Under the pieces are notes generated by a model. It did no database searches and had not been told where the DNA came from. It saw only the letters and a program-made list of their open reading frames with translations. The position numbers were made by a program, and so were the translations under genes. DNA of 64,000 nucleotides from Bacteroidia bacterium. Lineage in GTDB: Bacteria > Bacteroidota > Bacteroidia > NS11-12g > UBA9320. The stretch covers positions 818,198 to 882,197 of the forward strand of contig JAGYJG010000001.1 of NCBI GenBank assembly GCA_018402155.1, in the 5' to 3' direction. Below are positions 1 through 8,236 of the stretch, in pieces; positions within the stretch are counted from its first letter, which is position 1, and every line of letters starts with the position of its first letter.

Positions 1-33
1 CTAAAGTTAACACTGCAAATAACAAGATTTAAA

Positions 34-41
34 TAGATTTG
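34..41 (+). promoter_or_regulatory. Bacteroidetes -7 element for serC
   Basis: TAGATTTG matches the TAnnTTTG -7 consensus of Bacteroidetes vegetative promoters. Sixteen bases separate it from the serC ATG. I see no clear TTTG -33 element at the usual distance. Confidence 0.5.
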
Positions 42-57
42 CCACAATTAAAATTTT

Positions 58-1107
58 ATGAGCAAAGTACATAATTTTTCCGCCGGCCCAGCTATACTTC
101 CTCAGGAAGTTATTCAAAACTGTGCGGATGCACTGTTAAATTTTTCGGGAACTAATCTTTCTTTGATAGAAGTATCGCACCGAAGCAAGGAATATGTTGC
201 AGTAATGGATGAAGCGCGCAGCCTAGTAAAAAAAATAATGAAGCTTGGAGATGACTACGATGTTGTATACCTGCAAGGAGGAGCTAGTACCCAATTTCTG
301 ATGACAGCTATGAATCTACTAGAAACAAAAGCCGCGTACACTAACACCGGAACATGGGCTAAAAATGCTATAAAAGAGGCTAGACCATTTGGCACGGTAG
401 ATGTGCTGGGCTCTTCCGAAGACACTAATTTCAATTATATCCCCAAAAATTATACCGTAGCGGCTGACTATGATTACTTTCATTGCACCTCCAACAACAC
501 TATTTTTGGCACTCAGATGCATAGTTTTCCAGAGTGTCCAACTTCTTTAGTGTGCGATATGAGCTCTGATATCTTTAGTCGCCAATTGGATTTTTCTAAA
601 TTTGATCTGATCTATGCAGGGGCTCAAAAAAATATGGGACCTGCTGGAACAACGTTGGTAGTGCTCAAAAAAAGTATTCTTGGAAAAGTGACTAGATATT
701 TACCTACTATGCTAGATTATCGCACACACATTGATAAGGAATCTATGTTTAACACTCCCTCTGTTTTTGCTATATATGGATGTCTTCAAACATTGAAATG
801 GATAGATGCTCTTGGTTTAGAAACAATAGAAAAACAAAATAATGCGAAAGCAGAATTACTGTATAGTGAAATTGATAAAAATCCATTGTTTATCGGGACT
901 GCTGCCATAGAAGATAGGTCTAAAATGAATGCAACTTTCGCTCTGAAAGATGAAGCAAGAAACGATGAGTTTTTGCAAGCTTGTGCAGCTGCTAGTATAA
1001 ATGGTTTGAAAGGACACCGCAGTGTAGGTGGTTTTAGGGCAAGTATGTACAATGCACTTACTATAGACAGTGTACAAGTACTAGTAGATGTGATGAAAAA
1101 TTTTTAA
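58..1107 (+). CDS. serC: phosphoserine aminotransferase
   Basis: PLP-dependent class V aminotransferase that converts 3-phosphohydroxypyruvate and glutamate to O-phosphoserine, the second step of serine synthesis; it can also act in pyridoxal phosphate synthesis. The N-terminal NFSAGPAILP signature is at residues 6-15 and the Schiff-base lysine is K191 in the AGAQKNMGPAG context. The 349 residues are normal for SerC. The ATG follows a TAGATTTG element by 16 bases. It heads an apparent operon with serA, which starts 11 bases downstream, and DUF1015. Soluble cytoplasmic enzyme. Identification is firm. Confidence 0.97.
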   Translation: MSKVHNFSAGPAILPQEVIQNCADALLNFSGTNLSLIEVSHRSKEYVAVMDEARSLVKKIMKLGDDYDVVYLQGGASTQFLMTAMNLLETKAAYTNTGTWAKNAIKEARPFGTVDVLGSSEDTNFNYIPKNYTVAADYDYFHCTSNNTIFGTQMHSFPECPTSLVCDMSSDIFSRQLDFSKFDLIYAGAQKNMGPAGTTLVVLKKSILGKVTRYLPTMLDYRTHIDKESMFNTPSVFAIYGCLQTLKWIDALGLETIEKQNNAKAELLYSEIDKNPLFIGTAAIEDRSKMNATFALKDEARNDEFLQACAAASINGLKGHRSVGGFRASMYNALTIDSVQVLVDVMKNF

Positions 1108-1118
1108 GTAAAAAAAGT

Positions 1119-2069
1119 ATGAAAATATTAATAAACGATGGTCTGCACGAAGCAGGTATAGCTCTACTGGAGCAGGCCGGACACGAAGTAGACACTACAA
1201 GCATTCCACAAGATGAGCTACTTACCAAACTAAGTAACTATGATGCTATAGTGGTGAGAAGCGCGACTACCGTAAGAAAAGAACTGATGAATGCGGCACC
1301 TAACCTAAAATTGATTGGTAGAGGTGGTGTAGGTCTAGACAATATAGATGTGGACGTGGCAAAAGAAAAAGATATTGCCGTTTTTAATACTCCTGCAGCT
1401 TCGTCTCGTTCAGTTGCAGAATTAGCCTTAGGTCATTTGTTTGGAATTGTTAGATCATTGCCTATGGTCAACAAAGCAATGAACAAAGACGGTGTTTCAG
1501 ATTTTAAAGACTTAAAAAAAGCAGCGAGTAAGGGGATAGAATTGCAAGGCAAAACACTAGGATTGATAGGTTTTGGCAGAATCGGACGCGAAACAGCAAG
1601 CATTGCAATAGGCTGCGGAATGAAGGTGATTGCCTACGATCCTTATATTACCGAAGAAGAAGTAGTTGTAAATGTGCATCCTGATTACGATGTTAACCTT
1701 AAAATAAACGTTAAAACAACACCTAAAGATCAGCTTCTTGCTGAATCAGATTTTATTAGTCTGCATATTCCCGGTGGTCAAGGATATGTCTTAGATACCG
1801 AAGATTTTGCAAAAATGAAAGACGGTGTTGGTATAGTAAATTGCTCTCGGGGCGGGACAATAAGTGAAGAAGCCTTGCTAGCAGCAATGGACAGCGGGAA
1901 GGTAAAATACGTAGCCACAGATGTATTTGAAAAAGAGCCACCCATAGATCAAAGATTATTACGCTCAGTTTCTGTAGGTTTGAGCCCCCATATAGGCGCT
2001 AGTACAGCCGAGGCCCAGGAACGTATCGGTATAGAACTGGCTGGTAAAATTATAGACTTCTTTAATTAA
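1119..2069 (+). CDS. serA: D-3-phosphoglycerate dehydrogenase, short form without ACT domain
   Basis: Oxidises 3-phosphoglycerate to 3-phosphohydroxypyruvate with NAD, the first step of serine synthesis. The Rossmann motif GFGRIGRE is at 151-158. The catalytic set reads R244 (NCSRGG), E273 (FEKEP) and H291 (SPHIGAST). At 316 residues it ends straight after the catalytic domain, so it lacks the C-terminal ACT domain that gives serine feedback inhibition in longer SerA proteins. The position next to serC supports serine rather than generic 2-hydroxyacid metabolism. Feedback control must lie elsewhere or be absent, which is an inference. Confidence 0.94.
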   Translation: MKILINDGLHEAGIALLEQAGHEVDTTSIPQDELLTKLSNYDAIVVRSATTVRKELMNAAPNLKLIGRGGVGLDNIDVDVAKEKDIAVFNTPAASSRSVAELALGHLFGIVRSLPMVNKAMNKDGVSDFKDLKKAASKGIELQGKTLGLIGFGRIGRETASIAIGCGMKVIAYDPYITEEEVVVNVHPDYDVNLKINVKTTPKDQLLAESDFISLHIPGGQGYVLDTEDFAKMKDGVGIVNCSRGGTISEEALLAAMDSGKVKYVATDVFEKEPPIDQRLLRSVSVGLSPHIGASTAEAQERIGIELAGKIIDFFN

Positions 2070-2076
2070 ATTATCT

Positions 2077-3273
2077 TTGCCTAAAATATTTCCATTCGAA
2101 GCGCTGAGACCAAAGACAGACTATGTAGGTATGGTGACCTCTAAGTCTACAGACTTCCCAAATCAAGAAGATTTAGTACACGAAATACGTGTAAATTCAT
2201 TTTCCTTCCATCATGTCACAAAAAGTCACCTGAGCTACAGTGGTGCGTTTCAAGAACCTGAAAAATTCCTTCCATTTGCATCGCAGTATATCACAGATTT
2301 AAAAAATAAAGGTGTTTTGGTGAAAGAAAAACAACCGGCATTTTATCTCTATGAGCAAATAAGAAAAGATGGAAAAAAATTTGAAGGAATCATAGCTTTA
2401 TGTGGGTTAGAGGATTACAATAGTAATAAAATCAAAAAGCATGAAGAGATAAGACCGAGTCGTTTAAAATTTTTAGTTGAACTTTTTAAAACCACTAAGG
2501 TTATGGGAGAGCCCACACTTCTGGCACATAATGGTCATTTACCAATTGAAAATGTAGAGAAAGAAAAGGTATTTTCATTTGTAACAATTGACGAGAAGAA
2601 ACACACTGTACACCGCATAAACAAACCTCAAGACATAGAGCTTTTGCAACTAGCGATGGAGAAGATAGACGCTTTATATATAGCAGACGGGCACCACCGA
2701 ACGGCATCCACTGCAGAATTTAATAGCTCTGTCTCTAGTCTTAATAATGATAAGTTTATGTGTTTTATTGTAAATGAAACACAATTGGAAATTTTACCAT
2801 TCCACCGGTTGATAAAACCATTAGAACCCAAGTCAATAGACTCATTGCTAGAGTCATTAAATGTCAATTTTATTGTAACTACATCGGATAAATCATTGTA
2901 TGATATAAATGAGCAGAATCAGTTTGGAATCTATACACTTGGCCAATGGTTTAAATTGCAACTGAAAGAAAAAAGTCAATTAATGGATGTAGAAATTATA
3001 GAGCACTACATTGTAAAGACAATTTATAATATAGAAGACAGTAAAACTGATAGTCAAATTTCGTTTCATCCGCACACAAACGGAGAGAAACTTCTATGTC
3101 AGTTGATAGACGAAGGAACATACAGCGTAGCAATAACTAATAAGGCTTGTTCTTTTTCTGAAGTTAGAACGGTGGCAGATGCAAATAAAACTTTACCAGC
3201 TAAATCTACTTTTATAGAGCCAAAACTCCGTGCAGGTATGATAATACAGGAATTTGAAGAGCATCAAAAATAG
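2077..3273 (+). CDS. DUF1015 family protein of the serine operon
   Basis: A 398-residue cytoplasmic protein of the DUF1015 (COG4198) family, whose members commonly sit beside serA/serC. Family marks are the N-terminal PFEALRP (6-12), the KKHEEIRPSR stretch (120-129) and the conserved ADGHHRTAS box (203-211). DGHHR resembles the phosphate/nucleotide-binding loop of ParB/sulfiredoxin-fold proteins, a fold that includes free-serine kinases, so a role in serine or phosphoserine metabolism is plausible but not proven. The start is a TTG 8 bases after serA; the family N-terminus requires it, since the next ATG (2131) would remove PFEALRP. Oddly, this TTG overlaps a TATCTTTG promoter-like octamer at 2072-2079. 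Confidence 0.85.
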   Translation: MPKIFPFEALRPKTDYVGMVTSKSTDFPNQEDLVHEIRVNSFSFHHVTKSHLSYSGAFQEPEKFLPFASQYITDLKNKGVLVKEKQPAFYLYEQIRKDGKKFEGIIALCGLEDYNSNKIKKHEEIRPSRLKFLVELFKTTKVMGEPTLLAHNGHLPIENVEKEKVFSFVTIDEKKHTVHRINKPQDIELLQLAMEKIDALYIADGHHRTASTAEFNSSVSSLNNDKFMCFIVNETQLEILPFHRLIKPLEPKSIDSLLESLNVNFIVTTSDKSLYDINEQNQFGIYTLGQWFKLQLKEKSQLMDVEIIEHYIVKTIYNIEDSKTDSQISFHPHTNGEKLLCQLIDEGTYSVAITNKACSFSEVRTVADANKTLPAKSTFIEPKLRAGMIIQEFEEHQK

Positions 3274-3430
3274 GAGGCGGAGTACTTGTATTTTTTTCTT
3301 CCTTAAAAAAAAACTACGCCTTGTAGAGGGCGACATAATTGTTCAGCTGTTTGTTAGATAATTCTGAAATAACACCTTCAAAATGTTTAAATAAAATTAT
3401 TTTTTATTAGGAAACAGTATGTCCCAAACT

Positions 3431-3469
3431 ACCCCTTTATAAACGAATTGTAATCGTCTATAAAGGGGT
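3431..3469. terminator. hairpin between convergent genes
   Basis: An 11-bp perfect stem (ACCCCTTTATA with TATAAAGGGGT) continues after one mismatch by 4 more pairs. It sits between the convergent ends of the DUF1015 gene and the DUF6580 gene. There is no U-run on either strand, so it is either a U-less terminator or an mRNA 3' stabiliser for both genes. Confidence 0.6.
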
Positions 3470-3482
3470 GAAACATTGAAAT

Positions 3483-4019
3483 TTAGACGAAAGCAATCTT
3501 TTTGGAGGTTGCAAACTGGTAAATAACATAAATACTTAAGCTGAAAATCACCTGACTTAGCAATGTAGCTCTAAAGAACGGTAAAGCCATTTCGTAAGAA
3601 GTCAGTAATCCAGATATATCTTTGGAGTAGGCTGGCATTAAAATCCAAGCACCAGCATTGGTTACGAAAAAGAATACTACTGCAGCGAAAAGACTACCAC
3701 CCAATACTGTTTTTAGCGTTGGATTATTGCGTAGGGAAATTCCAATTGCAATAATTGCAGCGAAAGAAGCGTAGACAAAAAAGAAATTTGCGCTAAAAAT
3801 ATATTCTAAATAAATAGGAGAGGAGAAGCTCATAATGATATCTCCGGCAAAAAGAGCCGCAAAAGGAACTATCCAAGACCAAAGTTTTTTTGTGGCTAGC
3901 ATACCACCCATTAGTGCAACGGCACCCATTGGATTAAAATTTGGAATTTGAAAAACCGAGCGCACCGCAACTAGTGCTACCAAGACTGCTGAGAGTATAA
4001 TAATATCTGTCTTTTTCAT
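3483..4019 (-). CDS. DUF6580 family putative membrane transport protein
   Basis: A 178-residue integral membrane protein with about five or six hydrophobic segments. The PNFNPMGA motif (26-33) and FFFVTNAGAW (116-125) match the DUF6580 family, which is annotated as putative transport proteins and resembles ECF substrate-binding (S) components in size and topology. The substrate is unknown. I looked upstream for a cobalamin riboswitch, because such proteins can be vitamin-linked, and saw no B12 box. A TAACTTTG -7 element lies 19 bases before the ATG. It diverges from the HTH gene at 4249 over a 229-base region. Confidence 0.7.
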   Translation of the reverse strand: MKKTDIIILSAVLVALVAVRSVFQIPNFNPMGAVALMGGMLATKKLWSWIVPFAALFAGDIIMSFSSPIYLEYIFSANFFFVYASFAAIIAIGISLRNNPTLKTVLGGSLFAAVVFFFVTNAGAWILMPAYSKDISGLLTSYEMALPFFRATLLSQVIFSLSIYVIYQFATSKKIAFV

Positions 4020-4038
4020 CTATTTGTTAAATATTGAG

Positions 4039-4046
4039 CAAAGTTA
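4039..4046 (-). promoter_or_regulatory. -7 element for the DUF6580 gene
   Basis: On the minus strand the sequence reads TAACTTTG, a TAnnTTTG match, 19 bases before the ATG at 4019. Confidence 0.4.
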
Positions 4047-4195
4047 AAAATCTTTCCGACATACCATTTCAAGTCAATTTGACATACAGTTAATAAGTGT
4101 TAATAAAAAATACATAAGATACATAAAATGAGCGATTTACATGTTTGCATTAAAGCTAAATTTAAGTGTATAATTTTCGAACAAACAGTAAATGT

Positions 4196-4243
4196 TTAAC
4201 AATTGTTAATGTAACAAATGTTATTTTATTTACATTTGTAAAT
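4196..4243 (+). promoter_or_regulatory. three palindromic operator-like sites over the HTH gene promoter
   Basis: Three perfect inverted repeats share the pattern WAC-N4-GTW: TTAACAATTGTTAA (4196-4209), TAACAAATGTTA (4212-4223) and ATTTACATTTGTAAAT (4228-4243). Their centres lie 15 and 18 bases apart. The third covers the -7 element TACATTTG (4231-4238), which is 10 bases before the ATG of the HTH regulator. The arrangement suggests autorepression by that regulator. Confidence 0.55.
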
Positions 4244-4248
4244 AACTT

Positions 4249-4596
4249 ATGAGTATTAATAAAAGAGTAGAGCAACTAATAAAAAAGACAACAATAAGTA
4301 AGTCAGCGTTTTCAAAGGCAACGGGAATTAGTACCGTTATACTTTCGCACATAAGCAGCGGCAGAAATAAGGTGAGTTTATCAACCGTAGAACAAATTTT
4401 GATTGCTTATCCTAAAATTAATGCTGAATGGCTTTTGTTAGGTAAAGGGCAAATTTTTAAAGACAGTTTAGATACGGAGCTTACTGAAATGGTAGAGTTT
4501 CAGCTGACACAATTATCTGACGAAATGGAACGATTTCAGAAGTCAGCTACTCATAAAATAAATCTTCTAAGAGCATCTCTAGCCGAGCTGAAGTGA
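4249..4596 (+). CDS. XRE-family helix-turn-helix transcriptional regulator
   Basis: A 115-residue DNA-binding protein. The helix-turn-helix spans about residues 18-37 (SKSAFSKATG, ILSHISSG), followed by the YPKINAEWLLLGKG segment (54-67) common in phage-repressor-like XRE regulators of Bacteroidetes. The C-terminal 45 residues are rich in E, K, Q and L and probably form a dimerising coiled coil. Three palindromic sites precede it and the nearest overlaps its own -7 element, so negative autoregulation is likely. No phage genes are nearby. The target beyond its own promoter is unknown; the divergent DUF6580 gene is a candidate. Confidence 0.85.
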   Translation: MSINKRVEQLIKKTTISKSAFSKATGISTVILSHISSGRNKVSLSTVEQILIAYPKINAEWLLLGKGQIFKDSLDTELTEMVEFQLTQLSDEMERFQKSATHKINLLRASLAELK

Positions 4597-4694
4597 AGTT
4601 TATTTTAGATTTGAAAGTTTGGTTCAAAGTGTTGACTAATAAGGGAATATATATATATCGCTTCCTATTTAAGGTATCTCGTAGTGTAGAAAAG

Positions 4695-5291
4695 TTATTT
4701 ACCACGAAGTTTTATTTCATCGCGTACAAGTGCAGCTCTATCGTAGTCTTCTACATGAATTGCCTTTTCTAGTTCTTTATTGAGCTGATTTAGTGTCATA
4801 TTTTTTAATGAGTTTGCCTCTACTGGCTTTACTTTTTCTTCGGCAATGTGACTGGGTTCGTCTAGGTCATCCAATTCATTTTCGTAAGCAACTCCAGCAT
4901 CATCTAAAATACTTTTGTATGTATAGATACTACACTTTGCTCTTAGTGCAAGAGCTATTGCATCACTTGTTCTAGAATCTATAGCGTGTTCTTCACCATT
5001 TTGAAGAGTAATAAGTTTTGCGTAAAAAACTCCTTCTTTTAGTTCATCTATAATTACCTCCTTAATCTCTATTCCAAATTGAGTTAAAGTTTCGAACATA
5101 AGATCGTGCGTGAGTGGGCGCTGCGGAGTTAAACCCTCTATAATCAGAGCTATAGATTGTGCTTCATAACTACCGATTACTACAGGCAATTTTAGCAATC
5201 CATCTTCTTCCCCCAGTATTAAGGTATAGCTGTTGCGCTGTGAGTGCCCTGCTGTAAGACCGATAATATTTAGATGTATTTTTTCACCCAT
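4695..5291 (-). CDS. bifunctional nuclease (BFN/DUF151) domain protein with UVR motif
   Basis: A 198-residue protein. Residues about 5-130 form the BFN/DUF151 domain, with the conserved DSRTSDAIALALR stretch at 105-117. Family members have reported DNase and RNase activity. Residues 165-196 form a UvrB/UvrC-type UVR motif (ELEKAIHVEDYDRAALVRDEIK), usually a protein-protein contact. It starts 23 bases after etfA ends and is the third gene of an etfB-etfA-BFN unit. The coupling to the flavoprotein is conserved in Bacteroidetes as far as I recall, but its functional reason is unknown to me. Confidence 0.85.
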   Translation of the reverse strand: MGEKIHLNIIGLTAGHSQRNSYTLILGEEDGLLKLPVVIGSYEAQSIALIIEGLTPQRPLTHDLMFETLTQFGIEIKEVIIDELKEGVFYAKLITLQNGEEHAIDSRTSDAIALALRAKCSIYTYKSILDDAGVAYENELDDLDEPSHIAEEKVKPVEANSLKNMTLNQLNKELEKAIHVEDYDRAALVRDEIKLRGK

Positions 5292-5314
5292 TAGGAGCGC
5301 ACTTAATTATAAAT

Positions 5315-6274
5315 TTAGTTTTTTAATTCTTTTACGCGTTGTAGTAGTTTGGGTAGTACCTCTAGTGCATTACCAACTATTCCGTAGTCTGCTGCCTTAA
5401 AAAAAGGTGCCTCAGGATCAGTATTAATAACACAAATAACTTTGCTACTCCCCACACCTGCTAAGTGCTGGATGGCACCAGAAATACCAGCAGCGATATA
5501 TAAATTTGGTTTTATAGTGATCCCGGTTTGTCCTACGTGCTCACTGTGTGGTCGCCATTCCATATCACTCACAGGTTTGCTGCAAGCTGTTGCTGCCCCT
5601 AAAGCATCAGCTAAATCTTCTACCATGTGCCAATTTTCTGGACCTTTAAGTCCTCTACCTCCGGAGATTACAAGTTCTGCCTCTGTCAAGGGAACCTTAC
5701 CTATTTCTTTATTAGTAGATACTATGAGACTATTTACGTCATTTTCAGTTACTTGAGTGTCTATCTCTAGGATTTCTACATCTGTGCTATCCTTAGTTGT
5801 GTGATAAGAGTTGGGTATAATAGTGAGTACTTTTTTTTCTTGGTTGATGCTTACATGCGCTATTGCTTTACTAGAGAATGTAGTTTTTTTAACAGTAAAA
5901 CCATTGGTGGTATTAGCCATATCAACAATACCAGTTACCAGTGCTGCGTCTTGTTTAATGGCTACTAACGGAGCTAGTGATTTTCCATTATAGGTTTGCG
6001 ATACTATGACGACTGTTCCGTTATTGGTAGTTACTATTTCACTAAGTGCTTTAGCATAGGCTTGCGGATTAAAAGTGGCAAGCATTTTACCGGTAATATG
6101 CATATGTTGGTCTGCTCCAAAAGCACCTAAATTTTCATTTCCTTTAGATCCTATTGTTACTGCAATACAGCTAATATTAAGCAATTTTGCCAAGTCTTTG
6201 CCATATGTTATAGCTTCGAAACTTGATTTTTTATATTGTCCGTTGTCGCTTTCTGCGTATACTACTACTGCCAT
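5315..6274 (-). CDS. etfA: electron transfer flavoprotein subunit alpha
   Basis: The FAD-carrying subunit of ETF, which accepts electrons from acyl-CoA dehydrogenases and similar flavoenzymes and passes them to ETF-quinone oxidoreductase. The C-terminal FAD domain shows SGGRG (204-208), VGQTG (247-251), GISGAIQH (263-270) and NTDPEAPFF (284-292), the classical EtfA signatures. The 319 residues are normal. It begins 3 bases after etfB stops, so the two are translated from one transcript. Cytoplasmic heterodimer. Confidence 0.96.
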   Translation of the reverse strand: MAVVVYAESDNGQYKKSSFEAITYGKDLAKLLNISCIAVTIGSKGNENLGAFGADQHMHITGKMLATFNPQAYAKALSEIVTTNNGTVVIVSQTYNGKSLAPLVAIKQDAALVTGIVDMANTTNGFTVKKTTFSSKAIAHVSINQEKKVLTIIPNSYHTTKDSTDVEILEIDTQVTENDVNSLIVSTNKEIGKVPLTEAELVISGGRGLKGPENWHMVEDLADALGAATACSKPVSDMEWRPHSEHVGQTGITIKPNLYIAAGISGAIQHLAGVGSSKVICVINTDPEAPFFKAADYGIVGNALEVLPKLLQRVKELKN

Positions 6275-6277
6275 TTT

Positions 6278-7015
6278 TTAAAATAATTTTTCTTTGTTAT
6301 GTAAAATATCAATCAATTCTGCTGCATTTTCTGCATCTATCATTTTTACGCCGCTTTTGGTAGGAGGAAGCTCATATCTTGCAACACTAGTGTAGTCAAA
6401 TTTGTCTGTGGCTTGCACTACATTTAGTGGTTTTGTGCGTGCCTGCATGATTCCTCTCATATTGGGAATCCGCGGTTCGCAGAGATCTTTTTGAGCACTA
6501 ACTACACATGGTAAAACTGCTGAAACAGTTTCTCTCCCTCCATCTATGTCACGACTAGCTATCAGTGTTTTATCTGTTATATCTGCCGTGGTTACCACAT
6601 TTATAAGTGGCCAGCCAAGTATCTCGGCTACTAAACCTTGCACCTGCCCACCGTTGTAATCTATAGACTCTCGCCCTGTAAATACTAGGGAGTAATCTCC
6701 TGCTTTTGCTTGTTCTGCTATCTGCGCTGCTACGTACATACCATCTTTTGGTGCCGCATCTACACGTATGGCGTCCGTTGCACCCATCGCTAGTGCTTTT
6801 CTTATAATAGGATCTGTATCTGCTTCACCCACAGTTATAACCGTTACACTACCAGCATTTGCCTCGGCTAATTCAAGGGCACGAGTGAGCGCTAATTCAT
6901 CATAAGGATTTAGTATAAATTGCACCCCAGCCTTGTTAAATTGGGTATCTTGATCGCTAAAAGTGATTTTTGTAGTGGTATCAGGTACCACACTCACACA
7001 AACTAATATCTTCAT
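6278..7015 (-). CDS. etfB: electron transfer flavoprotein subunit beta
   Basis: The AMP-binding partner of EtfA. The N-terminus MKILVCVSVVPDTTTKI and the VFTGRESIDYNGGQVQG segment are typical of the EtfB/FixA family. At 245 residues it is of normal length. It is the first gene of the etfB-etfA-BFN operon. A minus-strand TATTTTTG (-7 type) lies 29 bases before the ATG. Confidence 0.96.
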   Translation of the reverse strand: MKILVCVSVVPDTTTKITFSDQDTQFNKAGVQFILNPYDELALTRALELAEANAGSVTVITVGEADTDPIIRKALAMGATDAIRVDAAPKDGMYVAAQIAEQAKAGDYSLVFTGRESIDYNGGQVQGLVAEILGWPLINVVTTADITDKTLIASRDIDGGRETVSAVLPCVVSAQKDLCEPRIPNMRGIMQARTKPLNVVQATDKFDYTSVARYELPPTKSGVKMIDAENAAELIDILHNKEKLF

Positions 7016-7044
7016 TACAAAAAAAATGTATTAAAATTGAGGCG

Positions 7045-7052
7045 CAAAAATA
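7045..7052 (-). promoter_or_regulatory. -7 element for the etfBA operon
   Basis: On the minus strand TATTTTTG matches TAnnTTTG, 29 bases upstream of the etfB ATG. Confidence 0.4.
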
Positions 7053-7074
7053 CGAATTAAAAAGTAAAAAAAAG

Positions 7075-7395
7075 ATGACTAGCGAGCTACGAATAGAGCA
7101 AATAAAAAGCTACTTGAAAGAAACTCCAGAGGATGCGTTCATGCTATATGCGTTGGCGACAGAGTATGTCTCTCTGGGTAAGGATCATTTAGCGTTGGAT
7201 ATATACCTTAATTTGGTATCCAATAACCCCAACTATTTTGCAACCTACTACCACTTGGGAAAGCTGTATGAGCGCATTGGTGAGGATGCTAAAGCAGAAA
7301 AAATTTATGAACAAGGCCTTAAAATAACTCAAGATTTAGACGAAAAACATGCCCATGGCGAATTGCGTGGCGCGTATGAGGAATTAACGTTCTAG
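7075..7395 (+). CDS. small TPR-repeat protein
   Basis: A 106-residue cytoplasmic protein without signal peptide. It has about two tetratricopeptide repeats, visible as AFMLYALATEYVSLGKDHLA (about 21-40) and ATYYHLGKLYERIGEDAKAE (about 58-77), with the small/large residue pattern of TPR helices. Such proteins are protein-interaction scaffolds; the partner is unknown. It is divergent from etfB with only 59 bases between the starts. Confidence 0.8.
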   Translation: MTSELRIEQIKSYLKETPEDAFMLYALATEYVSLGKDHLALDIYLNLVSNNPNYFATYYHLGKLYERIGEDAKAEKIYEQGLKITQDLDEKHAHGELRGAYEELTF

Positions 7396-7523
7396 TAAAA
7401 TATGATGTTTTAGTGGCATTTTTGGTTATATAAACTCTACCTTCTTTCTATTTGAGTCGCCCTTTTATCTTTGAAACTTCGCAGTAAATGTGGAAGTGGT
7501 GAATAACCACAGAATCACTACAG

Positions 7524-7531
7524 TATATTTG
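7524..7531 (+). promoter_or_regulatory. -7 element 5 bases before the thioesterase start
   Basis: TATATTTG matches TAnnTTTG. The ATG follows after only 5 bases, so the predicted transcription start coincides with or nearly abuts the start codon. Confidence 0.5.
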
Positions 7532-7536
7532 CCCCT

Positions 7537-7980
7537 ATGGAAAATTTCCAATCCAAAGATCCAAATTTTGAGACGAAAATTAAACAGCGTTTGAGTGGAC
7601 AGCATTTTATGCACTTGATGGGGTTTGATTTGATAGATATTCAGGCTGGTCTGGTGAAAGGAGAAATGATGCTATCGCAAAAGCACTTACAGCAATATGG
7701 TTTCGTGCACGGTGGTGTTACTGCCACAATTCTAGACATTACTATGGGATTTGCCGCTTACACTCTAATGCCAGTAGGAAAAGGAGTCGTCACTGCAAAT
7801 ATTAGTATAGACTACCTCAATCCAGGTGACGGAGAAAAAATTATAGCCATAGGTGAAGTTGAGAAACCAGGAAGTAAAATGGTTTTTACAACGGGTCGGG
7901 TTTTTGTTGAAAAGAATGGAATCCGAAAGCAAATAGCCACGGCTAGGGCCGTAATGGCAGTTATCGAAGCAAGTCAATGA
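7537..7980 (+). CDS. PaaI-type hotdog-fold thioesterase
   Basis: A 147-residue hotdog-fold protein, probably hydrolysing acyl- or aryl-CoA thioesters. The PaaI-family signature is FVHGGVTATILDITMG, with H58-G59-G60 at the thioester/oxyanion site and D67 as the likely catalytic acid. The C-terminus carries the expected SIDYLNPG and ARAVMAV strands. The natural substrate cannot be read from sequence. It is monocistronic, with a -7 element 5 bases before the ATG. Confidence 0.88.
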   Translation: MENFQSKDPNFETKIKQRLSGQHFMHLMGFDLIDIQAGLVKGEMMLSQKHLQQYGFVHGGVTATILDITMGFAAYTLMPVGKGVVTANISIDYLNPGDGEKIIAIGEVEKPGSKMVFTTGRVFVEKNGIRKQIATARAVMAVIEASQ

Positions 7981-8236
7981 TTTAAAACTCATGAAACTTT
8001 TTTCTAATAATTTATCTCTATGATATGTTAAATTTAGCTATCTAAAAAATAGTATGTACACAGTATCTATTGTAAATTAAACTAGCGGTAATAGTTTCTG
8101 AAGTTTAAGAAAATCGGACAATTCGTTGTTACCGTAAAAAGTTATGACTGATTTGTTAAATAAAAAGCTCTTTATTCATGTTTTTTTTATAGTGCAATGC
8201 TTTTTCAAAACTTATTGATAACATTTGCGCTTCTTT

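Noticed and set aside
4020-4248. Cobalamin riboswitch upstream of the DUF6580 transport gene
   Set aside because: No B12-box-like sequence or long structured leader is visible.
5442-5756. A 104-residue plus-strand frame inside etfA
   Set aside because: Shadow of the FAD domain of etfA; composition is the reverse complement of conserved motifs.
8162-8205. AAAAAGC/GCTTTTT stem upstream of trkA
   Set aside because: Seven mostly A-T pairs with a 30-base loop are not convincing as a terminator or riboswitch.
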